The notes: generated by a model not told the origin, from the letters alone. A stretch of 64,000 nucleotides of DNA from Fomitopsis serialis (GCF_022376445.1 NW_025954962.1:682001-746000), one strand, 5' to 3'; shown: positions 20,279-32,616, counted from the stretch's first letter. Program-made: numbers and translations.

Positions 20279-23200
20279 ATGGATCACAACGGCGGCAGTA
20301 CCTCTATCAAGAAACAAGACGATGGGGACACCTCCGATTCAAAGGGCACTCCGAAGGGAGACATGAAGCCCGTTGGCCGAACCCTCAACCGAGTACCTCG
20401 TAAGTCCTGAAAGGAGTCTGAATGTTACTGAGTCTGACAGGCTTCCCGCCGTCTGCAGGCGCATGTGTAAGTGACTGCATGGATGCGGACTTTTACTCCT
20501 TAGCTGAAGTATCTCGCTCCAGAACGCTTGCCGGAAGCAGAAGATGAGATGCGAAGGAGCAGAGAATCCGCCCTGCCGGAGATGTAGGCATGCAGGCTTG
20601 GAGTGCCTGTTTGAAAAGCCACAGAGGGAAGCTAGTCTTACGGGCGAGGCGGGCTTAGAGTGAGTGAAGAGCAGTCCCGTACAGGTCGTCTTTAACGACC
20701 CTTTCCAGACGTATACGAAGCCTCGAGTCCCACGTCGCGGATATACGTCAGACTCAAACCACAATTCAGAACACCTTACTAGAGATTGCTTCTCATCTTC
20801 GCGGGGGCGCTCCATTTCATTCTCGGTCCCCGTCGTTTCCGGCATTCGTGCACCAGTCACCGAGCGCCCTATCCATGGGGTCTCCGAGCGTTTCGACTCC
20901 TTCTACAACAGTACCACACCCTCCGCAGCTCATATTGGATACCTCGCATACTGGACCGACATCCCCCTCAAGTAACGGAACTATGTCTGCTACCATGGGT
21001 TCAACTGCTCATCGGCCAAATCGGGATCCGACACCGACCCATTATCGGAGCCCTTCTTTGGGGGCGGCAGGCCGCCGTCCTATTAGCCAGCACGACGCTC
21101 ATGGCTCACAAGTCTCAACCACTGGCAGTATGATGTACCCGCCTCCCAATCCGCCTACACACCGTTTGTCTGCACAGGGAACTACTCTTCCGCCTTTCTC
21201 AAGCATAGAATCTATGGGTCCGCCTCGGGGCCAACCTCAGAATGTATCCTCCGTACGGTACAACCAGGCAGAAGGCTCTCAGCCATCGCGGCAGGTCCAC
21301 CGGACTGCCAACGGTCAGGAAGCGTCCGTCGGGTCGAAGAGAGCTGCACCAACGTCTTCCAACGTCACAAGCGCGGACTCCTCTGACGTCGAAGACGACG
21401 ACGGGGAGCTCCCTGCTTCTGGTCTAGTAGCGCCCTGGGAAGTGCTGAGGGGCCTGGCCGACGTCGCCATCCAGCGAGCCGCCAAGGTAATGACGCAGCG
21501 TTGTTGAATTCTGACGCCGATAGCCCTGACGGTCATCTCTCTTACGGCAGGAGAATGGGGGTGAGGTGAGCGAGCCTCCGAGCCGCGCCCGGACACCGTC
21601 ACCGGACCCGCGTCAGCCCCGTCCACCAAAGCGACGAAAAGTGAACCATAAACAGCCTAGGTTTGCTACTTTCCCTGATGGTAACGATCTCATGTGTTGC
21701 CGCGTGTACGGGGCTCATATGTCATGTAGTCGTTACGAAGAAGATTATACCCGAGTCGGAAGCCCGAGAACTCTTCCGGATGTACGTGAATGTTCTCTTT
21801 CTAGTGCTCTTTAACGCGTATCTAATACGCAAACTAGATTTTATCATGGCTGCTCTACGTTCTTACCTGTGTTCGACGTCAATGTGGATACATTCGAAGC
21901 TCTTCACGAACGGTCACCCTTTGCTGTAGACTGTATATGTATGGTCGCAGCACAAATCCGCGATGGAGGAGGTGAGCGGTTTTGTCAGCGCCATACATGG
22001 ACCCACCTCAACTGTCTCTTGCAGGCAAACCGAGTGAAACCTCCCTCAAATGTCAGGAAGAAGTACAAGCTATATCTTGTGCTACCCTCTTTTCGCCGGT
22101 GACCCGACAAGAAGCTGTACAAGCAATGAGTGGGTGCACCTTGAAGCGCATAAATGCAGTATTGAGTACTCAGATCCGCGATAGTTCTTGTGTCCGGGTG
22201 GTCAGACAATGGCTGGTTGAGTGGAGGTCATGCAGTACGCATGGCCATGGAACTGTGTACGTCTTATGCTGCCAGCTGGATTGTGTGTATTGATGCAGCT
22301 CTAGCGATGCACAAGGCGTGGCCCGAGTTACTGAAGAGAATGAAGGCCAACAAGGCGTCCGACTCGCCAAAGGACCGTCAGTTGGTGATATCTGCCAGAA
22401 CTTGGTTCTGCTTATATCTTTTTGAACATCAGTGCGTGCTGAGCTCGTTCAAAAATGTGCATATACCGATGGTATCGCAGGATGTCATATGGGACTGGCA
22501 GACCGTCGATCCTCAAGGATGATGAAAGCATATGGCAATGTCGGCTTTTGTTGCAACATCCGTTGGCCATCGAGGACGACATGCGTCTGGTTTCCACGGT
22601 TGAGCTGATGGCTATTCGTGAACGGGTAAACAACAATCTATCACCACTTTTCGACAAACCCGTGGATGATATAACGTTCAATGTGCTCCGCGAAGCCGAC
22701 ATGGAATTTCGCAATTGGTATGCTACGTGGGACCAGGCATTCTCGCAGAAGTACGAAGACGCTGGTAGGTATTCGTGGTAGACTGGGGCTGTCGGATGGT
22801 CACTTATGAGGGGCCAGCTTTCTATCGCCAGAGTCTGCAGATACAGCATCTTCATGCGGAATTGTACCACAATGCTACGGCCCTCAGAGGCGTCGATAGT
22901 CCCGAAGATGTTCTCAGAATGCCCCCTGCCCAACGCGATCTAGCTATCAGGTCAATACAGATCGGGTGTCAGGTACTCGATATTACTGTCAATTCTCCTG
23001 CATACAGGGAGGGGATGAAATATGGTGTGTTATATGTTTGCACCCTTCAAGCCGTCGCTCATGTCATCCTTAGCTGTGCACTATACCCATGCAACTGCAA
23101 CCTTCTCAGCCTCATTTTTGTTGCGCTTAGCACGACTCTTGTGCGTGTGTGTGTTGAGTGTTTGGCCTATAAGCTGACTTCTTGCAGCCCTGATCAGTGC

Positions 23201-23742
23201 GACATGGGGGAAGTGCGAAAGATGGTGGAGCGTCTTGCTACACTTCTTGCTGAAGGTAGTCATCTTGTATATGAGCAATGGCCATGGTTAAAATATCTGT
23301 CGTAGTTCCCGGGAAGCGTTACGCCCTCACGTTACAGTTGATGCTAAAGCGTTTCCGGAAACGCTCTGCTTCTACTTCACGTTCTCCCCGAACCGCCCGC
23401 CCACGATCACAAAGTGGCGCTAGTTACACTCACGAACCCATGGGTTCGGCGCCGAGTCAACAACCCGCACCGTCCAACTACGAGGCCTCATATTCGAACC
23501 CCCAGAACACAACCGCCATGGGCCAGATACAAATGGGTTTCTCCCAACCCATGACACAGTATGCCCCGACTGCGGATCCCAACATAGATCTTATATGGCG
23601 CGGATTCGACACGACCGCTAACGAGCAACTCCCAGTGTGGCTATCCGACCAAACACTTGGTGGCGGCTCTGTGATGCAGAACGGTATGGATGCGTTCCTG
23701 CTGCCGAACGACTACTTGCCACCCGCCCCGCAAATTTGGTGA
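20279..23742 (+). CDS. Zn2Cys6 binuclear-cluster transcription factor with fungal-specific regulatory domain
   Basis: DNA-binding regulator; target genes unknown. The DNA-binding domain is R-A-C-N-A-C-R-K-Q-K-M-R-C, then ENPPCRRCRHAGLEC, with spacing C-x2-C-x6-C-x7-C-x2-C-x6-C, the exact Zn2Cys6 pattern. The first Cys is supplied by an 8-nt microexon (20459-20466). A helix linker after the cluster (RIRSLESHVADIRQTQ) probably dimerises. A long Ser/Pro/Thr-rich region follows (20780-21480), with a basic patch PPKRRKVNHKQ. The middle homology domain is fragmented by introns: PVFDVNVDTFEALHERSPFA, GWSDNGWLSGGHAVRMAMEL, RTWFCLYLFEHQ, SYGTGRPSILKDDE and HPLAIEDDMRLVSTVELMAI. The C-terminus is Gln/Pro/Asn-rich and ends PPAPQIW. 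About ten exons. Start at 20279, stop ends 23742. The regulator is not clustered with an obvious target pathway. Confidence 0.9.
20459..20466 (+). other. 8-nt microexon encoding the first zinc-ligand Cys
   Basis: GCGCATGT lies between GTCTGCAG and GTAAGT. Joined to ...CCTC (ends 20399) and AACGCTTGC (starts 20523), it gives P-R-A-C-N-A-C. Without it the zinc cluster loses its first Cys and the frame is broken. Confidence 0.8.
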
Positions 23743-24137
23743 TGTACTCTCTGTAGCCCTATTGGTGACTTCTCTTTGTTATATATATTCACCGTGTACT
23801 TATGCCCGCCAAGACGCACTTGCTGTTGTGATCGCGTTGTTAATAGCTGTACGTGTCGTTCACACTGGGACTTTCCGTGTACTCGATGTGAGTTATGCTT
23901 GCTATATCATGCTGTATCGCTACTGGAATGCATTTTTGGATTTATCTGCCCGTGTAAGAACATTGTAATATCGTGCCGTTCGCCACCGTCGTGGACTTGC
24001 ACAGTAAGTATCGCACGAGATAGGCGCCCGTAGAGCTGCAATAAGCAATCCCACAATTGGGCGCTAAACACTGTCGTTTGCATCTTGAGCACGTGCATTT
24101 TTTTCTGGCCGACCATCCTTCCTTTCCTCCTACCACT
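23743..24137. other. Intergenic, Zn2Cys6 factor 3' end / UTP17 promoter
   Basis: 395 bp in tandem orientation. An A/T run (TTATATATATTC near 23775) is consistent with a 3' end region of the upstream gene. No gene seen. Confidence 0.5.
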
Positions 24138-27100
24138 ATGCCCGTAGCCGTGGACGGGGCGCGTCCCAGCTCACCACCCAGGCTCAAGGACAAGGAAGCT
24201 AGACAGCCTCGGGATGTGCCCCTCCCAGAAACCCCAAAACCATTAGGAAAGCGTAAACGAAAGGGCAAGGAAATAGCGGAAGCGAGCCTTGCTTCTACTG
24301 CACCGCAGATCATAGATGATGCTCCGTGGTCCTGGAAATCTTTGACAGAGGCGTCGGCGAGCAGGGTACCACCGGTCTTTACAAAGGATGGGCGGTGCGT
24401 GTTGGCGTGCTCACCGGTGTACTGCGTCTAACACTTGGGCAGGTATTTTTTCTATGTCGCAGGGTCTACTGTGAAGATATACTCTTCCTCCACGGGCCAA
24501 ATCGTATCCACGCTCGATCAACCCAGTGCGAACGACTCCGGCAGCAATCAACACACTCCTGAGGCGCATGCCATCACCTCGGCGATCCTGAACCCGCACA
24601 ATCCGTTCCAGTTGATCACTGGCTCTTCGGACGGCCATATTCGTCTGTGGAATTACCTAGATGCCGTCCTCTTGCAGACGATTAATGTCAACAAGTCAAT
24701 CATGCACGTCGCCGCACATGAGGTATCAAGGACTACGTATTCGTTTCGGTAGCTCGAGGGACTAAGAAGAAGAGTAGTAAAGGTGCGATTTGCGTATGCC
24801 TGGTAATGTATTTCCTGCTCACATGGAGATGTTTTTTTTCTCACTAGCGAAGCGCGAAACCTCCGAGGACAACGGCTCTGTGATTCGCGTGTCGTTGCGG
24901 CCCTCTGCTGCCACAGTTGATTTGCCGATCCAGCTACCTGCGGAGACCGCCTTCGTAGGGAAGACGCGAGCAACAACAGGCTTGGCTGTGTCACCAAGTG
25001 GTGCATGGGTCGTCGCAACTGGTGGACACAAAGCCTATGTCTGTCCGACATCTCATCTGTCCGCCGGCTTCACGAAATTTGTCTCCCCAGAGCAGCTCAC
25101 TTGCCTTGCGTTCCACCCGTCGGAGGACTATTTCGCGACGGGGGACGTCACGGGCTGCATACGCTTATGGTACTGTCTGGACGCTGGTCTCACGAAGTCG
25201 TTCGGCGTGCAGAGGACAGCTCAGACGACAACTATGCATTGGCATGCTCACGCTGTGTCGTCCGTCACATTCACCACCAACGGAGCTTACCTGTTGAGCG
25301 GCGGCGAGGAAGCGGTGCTCGTGATCTGGCAGCTGCACTCAGGCAGGAAGGAGTTTGTTCCGAGAGTTGGCGCACCCATCTCGCACGTTGCATTATCGAG
25401 GACATCCGAAGGCGAAGAGGAGTACCTTCTTGCCTTGTCCGACGCTTCGTTCGTGTTTGTTCGCTCCGGTACGCTCAAGATTTCGAGATCAATCGCTCGC
25501 ATCAGAATAGGTATGCTGGTGTCGCGCAAGAGACAGGTGTGATCGGCTCATGTGTTTCTCTAGACCCTGCAACATCTCATAACCGCGCTTCCACTTCCGC
25601 ACCTTTGGCTTTTCACTCATCGACATCTACTCTCATACTGCCATCATCGCATCCGTCAACGCTCCAAATTTACCATCCAGCATCCTCCCGACTTATGTCG
25701 GAACTCGAAGTCTCGCCATCGAACAGGGTGGCGCGCAGAGACGAAAAGCCATTACAGCCCTCTCGCGTGGAGCACGCTGTAGTATCGGATTCTGGGGAGT
25801 GGATGGCGACCATAGATCGTCGTGACCCAGACGGGGCCTTCACGGAGAGGTCCACTTAAAGATATGGTGGTGGGATCACAAGTCCGAGTTCTGGATATTG
25901 AACACTCGTATAGAGCGTCCGCATGGCTTATCTAGAGTGTCAACTCTGGCTTCCGACCGAAGGCCAATGGTAATGATGAGATGTTCCTCATCACCGTCGG
26001 TGCGGATGGTAACATCAAGTCTTGGGGCATCCGCACAGTCAAGCAAAAGTCGGGGAACATGGAAGGTATGTCACTAATGTCGAGCCTAGTATCCACTCAC
26101 CTGAGTTGTGCATAGTGTTCTGGGTTGCTCGATCTACTACGCGCTACCGCTCCGAGGTCCCAAGTCACGTATCGTGGTCAGCGGATGGGTCGTTATTCGC
26201 CGTCTCCCTAGGGCCACAAGTTGCTCTCTTCGACGGCAATACCAACGCCCTTCATCAAGTCCTGACCTCCTCGGATTGCGGGCGTGCGCTATCGGCCCAT
26301 TTCGTGGGTACAAGCGGCCGGTTTGTCGCCGTAGTGGGACGTAATGACGTGATGCTCTGGGATTTGCTTACGCGTTCAAGTAAGTGTTTCGTTTCCCGTA
26401 ATGACTACTGTCTGATGCCTGTACACAGTGCGCTGGCGATACACGAGCACGTACTTTATTGATCGATTGGTGGTCCACCCTACAGAAGAGTCCTTCACCG
26501 TTCTCGAGCGCTCCAGTACGTCCGCGCACACGACATCGGCTGCTAGAGCCGTTCTCCTCCGTCCTACTTCCCCCGTCCCGACTGCAAAACGATGGTTACC
26601 CTTCAGCACTCGTGCTGCACTGTCACATCCATCCCTAGATGCCTTCACGTCTGAAGCGTCGTCGTTTGTCCTTGTGGGCATCACGCACAAGTGGGGTGTC
26701 GCGGTCTTTGGGGATGATGTACGACTTCCAGAGGAGAAGGGCTCGTCACCTCGGGGTATCGGCAACGAAAGTACGGCTGGACCATCAAAGCGCACGCTCT
26801 TCCACGACATATTCGGAGCGTCTGCTCTGGTCGAACCTATCTCGGCCGCAGGGCAGCCACCGGAAGTCGACATCGCTCGCTCGTGGAGGGGTAAGGAAGT
26901 CGCGGAGATCTTCGATGCTCCGACCCACCTCATGCCTCCCGTCACATCGCTTTTTGACACATTGATGGACTCCTTCCTCACCGTCAAGGTCCCGGGTAAA
27001 ACTGCACAGCCCGAGGAAGAGGAGGAGGAAGGATCAACCGAGGATGTCGAAATGCAAGACGACACACAGCCTCTCGTCACCGAGGCTCGCATCGAACGTG

Positions 27101-27478
27101 TAGTCAACCGACACGAGATGGACGCCTTCATCGACTTATTCAAACACTGCGCGATGAAGGGTGAGTGCCTGTGCGTTATGACTCGTCTCTGGCGCTCATC
27201 GTACCCGCAGCTACAGGTCCCACCATATCACACCAGGATCCATCAAGGAACAATCTGCGACACGCAAATGGCGGCCATAAGGCACTATCCAACGGCGTCG
27301 CTCCCTCTACACCATCATCGACCAAAACCAACGGTGCAAAGCAAAGCCTCCTTACGCCCGTCCCCCGCCCATGCCCACGCCCACGCCCACACATACTACC
27401 AAGGATGTATCATCAACGCCATCAAAAACCTCGCCAGCCGTCAAGGCCGGGCAGAAACGCAAAAAATCATTAGGATAA
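24138..27478 (+). CDS. UTP17: U3 snoRNP / t-UTP WD40 protein Utp17 (Nan1, WDR75)
   Basis: Component of the t-UTP subcomplex of the small-subunit processome, needed for rDNA transcription and 18S rRNA maturation in the nucleolus. The N-terminus is basic and Pro-rich (KPLGKRKRKGKE). Tandem beta-propeller blades follow: YFFYVAGSTVKIYSSSTG, LITGSSDGHIRLWNYLDAVL, LAFHPSEDYFATGDVTGCIR, YLLSGGEEAVLVIWQLHSGR, FLITVGADGNIKSWGIRTVK and HVSWSADGSLFAVSLGPQVA. An acidic patch (AQPEEEEEEGSTEDVEMQDD) precedes the conserved C-terminus. The tail ends with AGQKRKKSLG, the usual basic Utp17 end, placing the stop at 27476-27478. That end requires one missing C in the C run at 27362-27366. The last intron donor is AAGG|GTGAGT. 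The start at 24138 is the first ATG before the conserved region. Confidence 0.92.
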
Positions 27479-27792
27479 CGAGGGTGTATAGGGGGATCGT
27501 CGTCATGTAGTGCTAGCATTTCTCGCATACCATCTGCATCGATATCGTCATCGCTGTCCTGTCTTACCACACGCATGCAACCTACCTTATTGGCATCAAG
27601 TACCATGCTAATTCTCGCTGCGTGCTCATTACCTTGCGGAGAAACGCCATTGGATACAGACTAGTGAACGCAGCAAAGCGCATGTATATGCGCGCGGCGG
27701 CTCCTTTCCTCTGGTCGACGACATCTATCGACGCGCATCCATTTCAATCTCCGTAAATACAGGTCGCAACGCGTATGCAACCCCACGTCGGA
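27479..27792. other. Convergent 3' intergenic, UTP17 / homeodomain gene A
   Basis: 314 bp between convergent stops. Nothing coding or structural seen. Confidence 0.5.
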
Positions 27793-28843
27793 CTAATTGC
27801 GCCCTCCCGTCACGGTATGCTTGAGACCCAAGAGGAGGGAGGCACCTTCGATCATATCCGCAGGGAAGAGGGCGTGGTATTCTTTGGGAATCAGAATATC
27901 AGGGCAAAAGGCCTGGCCTTCGGAGTGCGCATTGCCGTTACTTGAATGAAGTTGACGTTCTCGCTCACGAGATACCCCTGCAACCCCTGCATCGCTTAGG
28001 TCAGAGGACGTGTCTGGCGACCACCGGCTCCTGCAAGCACTGATACGGATCCGAGGCCGCTTCTCCGCGCGAGCGCAGGCCCATTCCAAGTCGGGTTCTC
28101 TCTTGCCAGTGTCTTCCGGACCTTGGTAGCTGGCGATAACCGGACCGAAGACGTCGTCTTCCAGGAGTCGCATAGAGGGACTAGCGGAGTCCATCGAAGA
28201 GTGTACAAAGTAGGAGTGGGTGGAGACGAGGGCAAATAAGCCCAGAGGTCCTGCATGTACACCTGCCCCAGGCGTGGACCAGGCGCGGCGTAGGTCGCTG
28301 CAGAGATGGGCGTGGGCGTGGGCGTGGCGGCACGCTCCTTGATGGGACGTTCCTTGGTAGCAGATGGCGAGTCCTTTGCTGGAATAGCGGGCTCTGGAGT
28401 CAGACCCAATAGAATCCTTGTTGAGGGACCACAGTCGTTGGATGAAGGGCCCGGCGCGCGTTCTGGCTCCACATTCTCAGCAAACCTCGCGCTCCTCCTA
28501 CGAATAGTCTGCCGTTTGTTCTGGAACCAGATGGTGATGTTCTTCAATGGCCTTCAAACGAGCAACCAGTTAAACATTGTGTGCATGGAGGAGAAACGGT
28601 AACTCACAGCCCAACATCGTTGGCGAGCGATTGCTTGATTTGCCTGCTCGGGTGCGTGTTCTGCTTGTACAACGCTTCCAGGCGCTCCAGCTGTTGCTGC
28701 GTAATGCGGAAGCGTGGCTTCTTCTCCTTCATGCTTTCTACTTCAAATACCTGCTCGATATTGTTGATCGCGCCTTGCACCGGAACGTCTTCGACTGGCC
28801 CGGGAGCAGGTGCACCGGCTTGTGAGCGTGTGGTCGGACGCAT
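27793..28843 (-). CDS. Homeodomain transcription factor A (tandem paralogue)
   Basis: Sequence-specific DNA-binding protein; targets unknown. The start at 28843 opens MRPTTRSQAGAPAPGP. The 60-residue homeodomain runs KKPRFRITQQQLERLEALYK, QNTHPSRQIKQSLANDVGL, then PLKNITIWFQNKRQTIRRRS. It has canonical helix-3 W-F-Q-N-x-R and no three-residue TALE insertion. A phase-2 intron interrupts it just before helix 3. Downstream are short conserved islands shared with gene B: LWAYLPSSPPTPT and EPDLEWACARAEKRPR. The C-terminal helix contains DMIEGASLLLGLKH. A one-base frame change is needed near 28195-28215. It has the general look of agaricomycete developmental homeodomain factors (Hom1/Hom2 kind). 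This is recollection of layout, not proven orthology. Confidence 0.87.
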
Positions 28844-29324
28844 GTTGGGGCAGAGAGGCAGTGATATGGTAGGATGCGGCCATGCATCCTGAAATATGAA
28901 TACCGTCAGCAGGAGGCTGACTTGAGGCTAACGGTGAGCAGGCAGTGGTTGACACTGTACCGTGGCACGGCCAGCCTCCGCCACCGTCGAGACGCGTCGC
29001 GATCCCGTGACCGGGTTCAAGCCGCGGTTGGTGTTCGGTTCGCTCAGCGCTGGCCGTTTCCCCAGTGAAAAAATTCTCGTCAGCTTATAGCGAAATGATG
29101 ATAAAGTCATTATGAAGGAGACAGTAAGCTGTTCCTACAAACCTCGTTTCCGAGGCACGTACATGTCTGTAACCTACAACAACACGTATGCACCAGGAAT
29201 GCAGTACACCATACGTACTCGTGGAAGTCGTTTCGTGCTCAGTCCAAACTACACGCGTCACATTATGAAGAACAAAGTACCTTCCAACCGTCCTTTCGAA
29301 GACTTGCAATGCACAGCGAGACGA
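28844..29324. other. Intergenic between the two homeodomain genes
   Basis: 481 bp; promoter of gene A and 3' flank of gene B. Short frames on both strands look non-coding. No inverted duplication or transposon remnant seen. Confidence 0.5.
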
Positions 29325-30328
29325 TCATAATAATGGCCGACCCATAAACCCAAGGAGGGCCATGGCGGCCTCCATATCCTGGGCCGGTGCGACGTCGTCG
29401 TCGCGTTTGTTGAGCAGCGATGCTGGCGGTGACTGCAGTTGCACCGCGCTGACGTCTGGCGTAATCGCCTCGTATTCTTCCGTTTCCGTCTCCTCGCCGT
29501 CTCCGTCCGCCCCCCTGGGCTCTCCGTCGAGGATCAGCATCGGTACGTCGTAGTCTTCTTCGTCCAAGACGTCCGGGTGAGGTGTCTTATTTCCCCTCGC
29601 TTTCGCACATGCCCATTCAAGTGACCGCAGCGACTTTGTCCGTCTTGGCAGTGCAGATAAACGCATACCATCGACGCCAGGAGAAGATGGCGGAGCAGGA
29701 GGCGACGACGGTATATGCTCCCAAAGGTTCGTTGGGGGTGGAAGACAGTTGGGAGATGCGTAGCGTCGAAGTGCGTTGACGCGGCGCGGGGTGAGAGGTG
29801 GTCGTACTGGGGACGCAACCTCGGGCTCGGGTGTGGATTTCCGCTCTCGAGAAGACACGACGCAGTCCAAAGAAATTGCGGACCCTGTTCTCGAGAGGTG
29901 TCTCTTCCCTGAGTGGGCAGGGTATGCGCTCCCTCGTAACGGTTCTCTTGAGGGGGACGTGTCCAGACGAGGGACTTCTTCTTAACGCTGCGCCGCCTGT
30001 TTTGAAACCACGCGCTGACGGTCTTGAGTTCGCTGTGAAGGGGTCTATCATCAGTCTGTTGAGCGCAGGCGATGGAGACGTCCGACGTACATTCCGAGCT
30101 CTGCAGCGAGCGCAGTGCGAACATCTTTGGAGGGATGCGTCTGGTGTCAAATATAGCGGAGAGCACGACCGTCTGTTCGTGCTGGAGGCGCCTTCGTGCG
30201 AAGGGATCTCTCCCGCGGGCTTGTTCGACTTCGGGTGGTGAGCACTCCTCGACCGAGTCGACCGAGCCGATGGAGGACGAGTCGAGCGAGGAGCAGGAAA
30301 GTACGGATCCGGTGCGTTCGACGGGCAT
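29325..30328 (-). CDS. Homeodomain transcription factor B (tandem paralogue)
   Basis: DNA-binding regulator, tandem and same orientation as factor A. The start at 30328 opens MPVERTGSVLSCSSLDSSS. The acidic/Ser-rich head is followed by a homeodomain: ARRRLQHEQTVVLSAIFDT, RRIPPK, a helix-2 part read after a one-base slip near 30124, and LKTVSAWFQNRRRSVKKKS. A phase-2 intron sits at the same codon as in factor A. The C-terminal part carries the shared islands TNLWEHIPSSPPAPP and RSLEWACAKARGNK. It also has a strongly acidic segment (GADGDGEETETEEYE), a candidate activation region. The end is MEAAMALLGFMGRPLL. A second one-base slip occurs near 29870. Stop ends at 29325. Family is certain from the helix-3 signature; function is not known. 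Confidence 0.82.
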
Positions 30329-30898
30329 GGTCTTGAGGGTTCAGATGGGTGTTGAGAAGGGGGACGTGGGCATCATGCGGGGACGCCAAACCGAACTTGA
30401 ACAGAACGCGAGCGCGACGAACCGCGTCTCCGAGTCGACGCGTCTACACGTCCAAACAACGCGTCTGCTCCGAGCACGTGGGCGCCATTCGAACGCTTGC
30501 AACCGAACTGGCCCACTTGGAGTCTTGGAAGTTGGCAGGACGCTAGTATAACCCGACTGTGCCATTATTCGATGTCACTCGGTAGGTCCTAAGTACACGG
30601 TATAATATTACTGAAGTTTACGATACAAGTGAGTTAGGTGGCAAGGAGTGTGTTACGTGGGATAGTAGCGATGAGAACTTCATGATGAAAGATACAGCAG
30701 AGACGAGTCTGGCAACCAAATACAGTGAGTAGTAGTAACAAGACAAATGGACAAAGGAGCGGTGCATGCATCCGATACATCACATTAAGGAGCGTTGATC
30801 ATCATCATTTAACGGAGACGCCCCAGGCGTATGGATACCGTGTCGTTGTTCTCAAGCACAAGACATCTAATTCGCCAGCGTTCCTCCGAGACGGAGGC
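30329..30898. other. Intergenic, homeodomain B promoter / F-box gene 3' flank
   Basis: About 570 bp. Frames here are short. The 3' end of the F-box gene may extend to a stop at 30867 in another frame. No other feature seen. Confidence 0.45.
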
Positions 30899-32616
30899 CT
30901 ACGGCCGCGTCCAGTTCCGCACGGATGGCGGCCTCCTCGCGACGATGTGGTGCGGGTAGTTGGGGAGGAGCTGCAGCCGATCGCCGAGGAACGCCAGCAA
31001 GGCCCGCTGCTCAGCGGTCCACTGCTTCCACTTCGGCTCGGGGACCGTGACCACAGATAGCGGAACATGGTGTCCGTCCCTCGCCTTCACGAAGGAGGCC
31101 AGGTCCTCGCGGGGATCTTGTCCGTGGCGAGCGTGTGCAGGTCCGGGACCAGGCAGTTCACCCTGTCTATATCCGCCAGGTCCATAGGGACCAGCCTGAA
31201 CGGTGGTTGAGCGGACGCACCGCCCAGGGTCCCCGAGGAGGTACTTGAACAATATCGGCGTGGGCAAGCTCTCCGTCCTGAGCACGCGCAGGCGGGGCAT
31301 CGCGTCGAACCAGGCAGTGATGTGTTCCTTCGCGGCCGCGTTGTTCTCGATCTGGACGGCCGCGATGGTGAGCACCTGCGTCTTCGGGAAGCGGCCCTTC
31401 AGCTTCGCGAACATCGGGTGTAGTCCTGGCCGAGCATGGTGAGCAGCGCGAGGATGCGCACTTCGGGCGCGTGGATGCACTCCAGGATGTTGATCGCGGA
31501 CTGGCAGTTCGCGTCGCCGAGCCGCAGCTCGCGCAGGTTCGGCACGAAGATCGGGTCGTGGGCCTGCTGTCCCTCGAACTGGGGACGACGAGTGGAGGTA
31601 GAGCTTCGAGAGGTTCGGCGCCTGCAGCAGCGTGCGGAACTGCTGGGCGGTCGGGGAGACGTCGCGCACGAGGCGGCGGATGTCCAACGTCAGCAGTTTC
31701 GCGGTGCTGATCGTGTCCCAGTCGACGCTGATCCCGTTCAAGGTGAGGCTCTTCAGGTTCGGCGTGTGCCCGCCGAAGAGGGCGAGCGGCTGCCGGCTCT
31801 CCACGTTGTTGAACTGGTTGGTGCTCCAGAGGTACGGCTCCCAGCCGCGATCGAGCTGCAGGAGTTGCAGCTTGTTCACGCCCCCCTCCATCGCCTCTGA
31901 GAACATTTCACTACGAACCACGGGCCCAGCCAGTCCTTCAAAGAGCAGATCAGGGACCGGATGTTGTGCACCTTCGTCTTGAAGATCTCCGCGAGATACA
32001 CGATCTGCTGGTGACTGAGCACGGGTAGTCGCGGGAAGGCCATGTCGCTGACGCAAAGGTCGAGGGGGGCGTCTCCGGCCCTCTGAAAGAACGTGAGGGA
32101 TCGGGTCCACGGAGAGGGGTCGGTGAACGCGATCCTGCCCCACAACAACGCATCCGAGAGGGCGACCTCGCGGAACTGCCTGCAAACCCAGGTGAGACGG
32201 AGCTTCTGAAGGGGCTCGCCTTGCATAACGTTGATGCTCAGCACGACGTAGCGGAATATCTCGGCGAGGAGCTCCGCGGGGAGCTCGGCGAAGCGGAACA
32301 TCCTCCACGACAGCATCTTGCGCATGAGCATCGCCTTCCCCAGCTCGCCGTCGACCGCGGCGCTCTGGCGGGGCAGGAGACTATCGCGGAGGGTGTTTAG
32401 GTCGCGGATGCGGGCGCGGACGCATCTGAAGCGTGCACGAACGCGATCAATCTCCATCACCTCCGTTGGCTCCGGCTGGCGGAGCAGAAAAGCCCGAAGC
32501 AGCGCAGGGTCGTCCCAGTGGTCAGCCATGCGTACTTCTTCACCGATGGTGGGACCAAGGGGAGGCGCAGGTCTCGGCAGTTGGTATAGAATTTGTGGCA
32601 TCTGAGAAATTGTCAA
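30899..32616 (-). CDS. F-box protein with degenerate leucine-rich repeats
   Basis: Probable SCF substrate adaptor from the large lineage-specific F-box family of basidiomycetes; target unknown. The N-terminus is a short helix (VRARFRCVRARIRDLNTLRD) followed by the F-box: FRFAELPAELLAEIFRYVVL and LRLTWVCRQFREVALSDALL, then WGRIAF. Degenerate repeats follow (HQQIVYLAEIFKTKVHNIRS, LKSLTLNGISVDWDTIS, LSKLYLHSS). One intron lies near 31885-31915. Several frame changes occur in 31100-31600. The C-terminus is therefore uncertain: the stop is at 30899 in one frame. A better-looking end (EEAAIRAELDAAVGLRLGG) stops at 30867-30869 in another. Start at 32616 or 32601. A TATATAAG element lies about 190 bp upstream. 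Confidence 0.75.

Noticed and set aside
25005..25859. 284-codon plus-strand frame in another phase of UTP17
   Set aside because: Composition is Arg/Ser/Cys-rich and it overlaps WD40 blades in the true frame; only parts near its end coincide with real coding sequence.
27793..30328. Homeodomain pair as the A mating-type locus
   Set aside because: Mating HD1/HD2 genes are usually divergent, with one TALE-like member, next to the mitochondrial intermediate peptidase gene. Here both are parallel, both are non-TALE and paralogous, and no such neighbour is present.
31400..31710. Plus-strand Arg/Gly-rich frames opposite the F-box gene
   Set aside because: Antisense shadows; the leucine-rich repeats on the minus strand explain the region.
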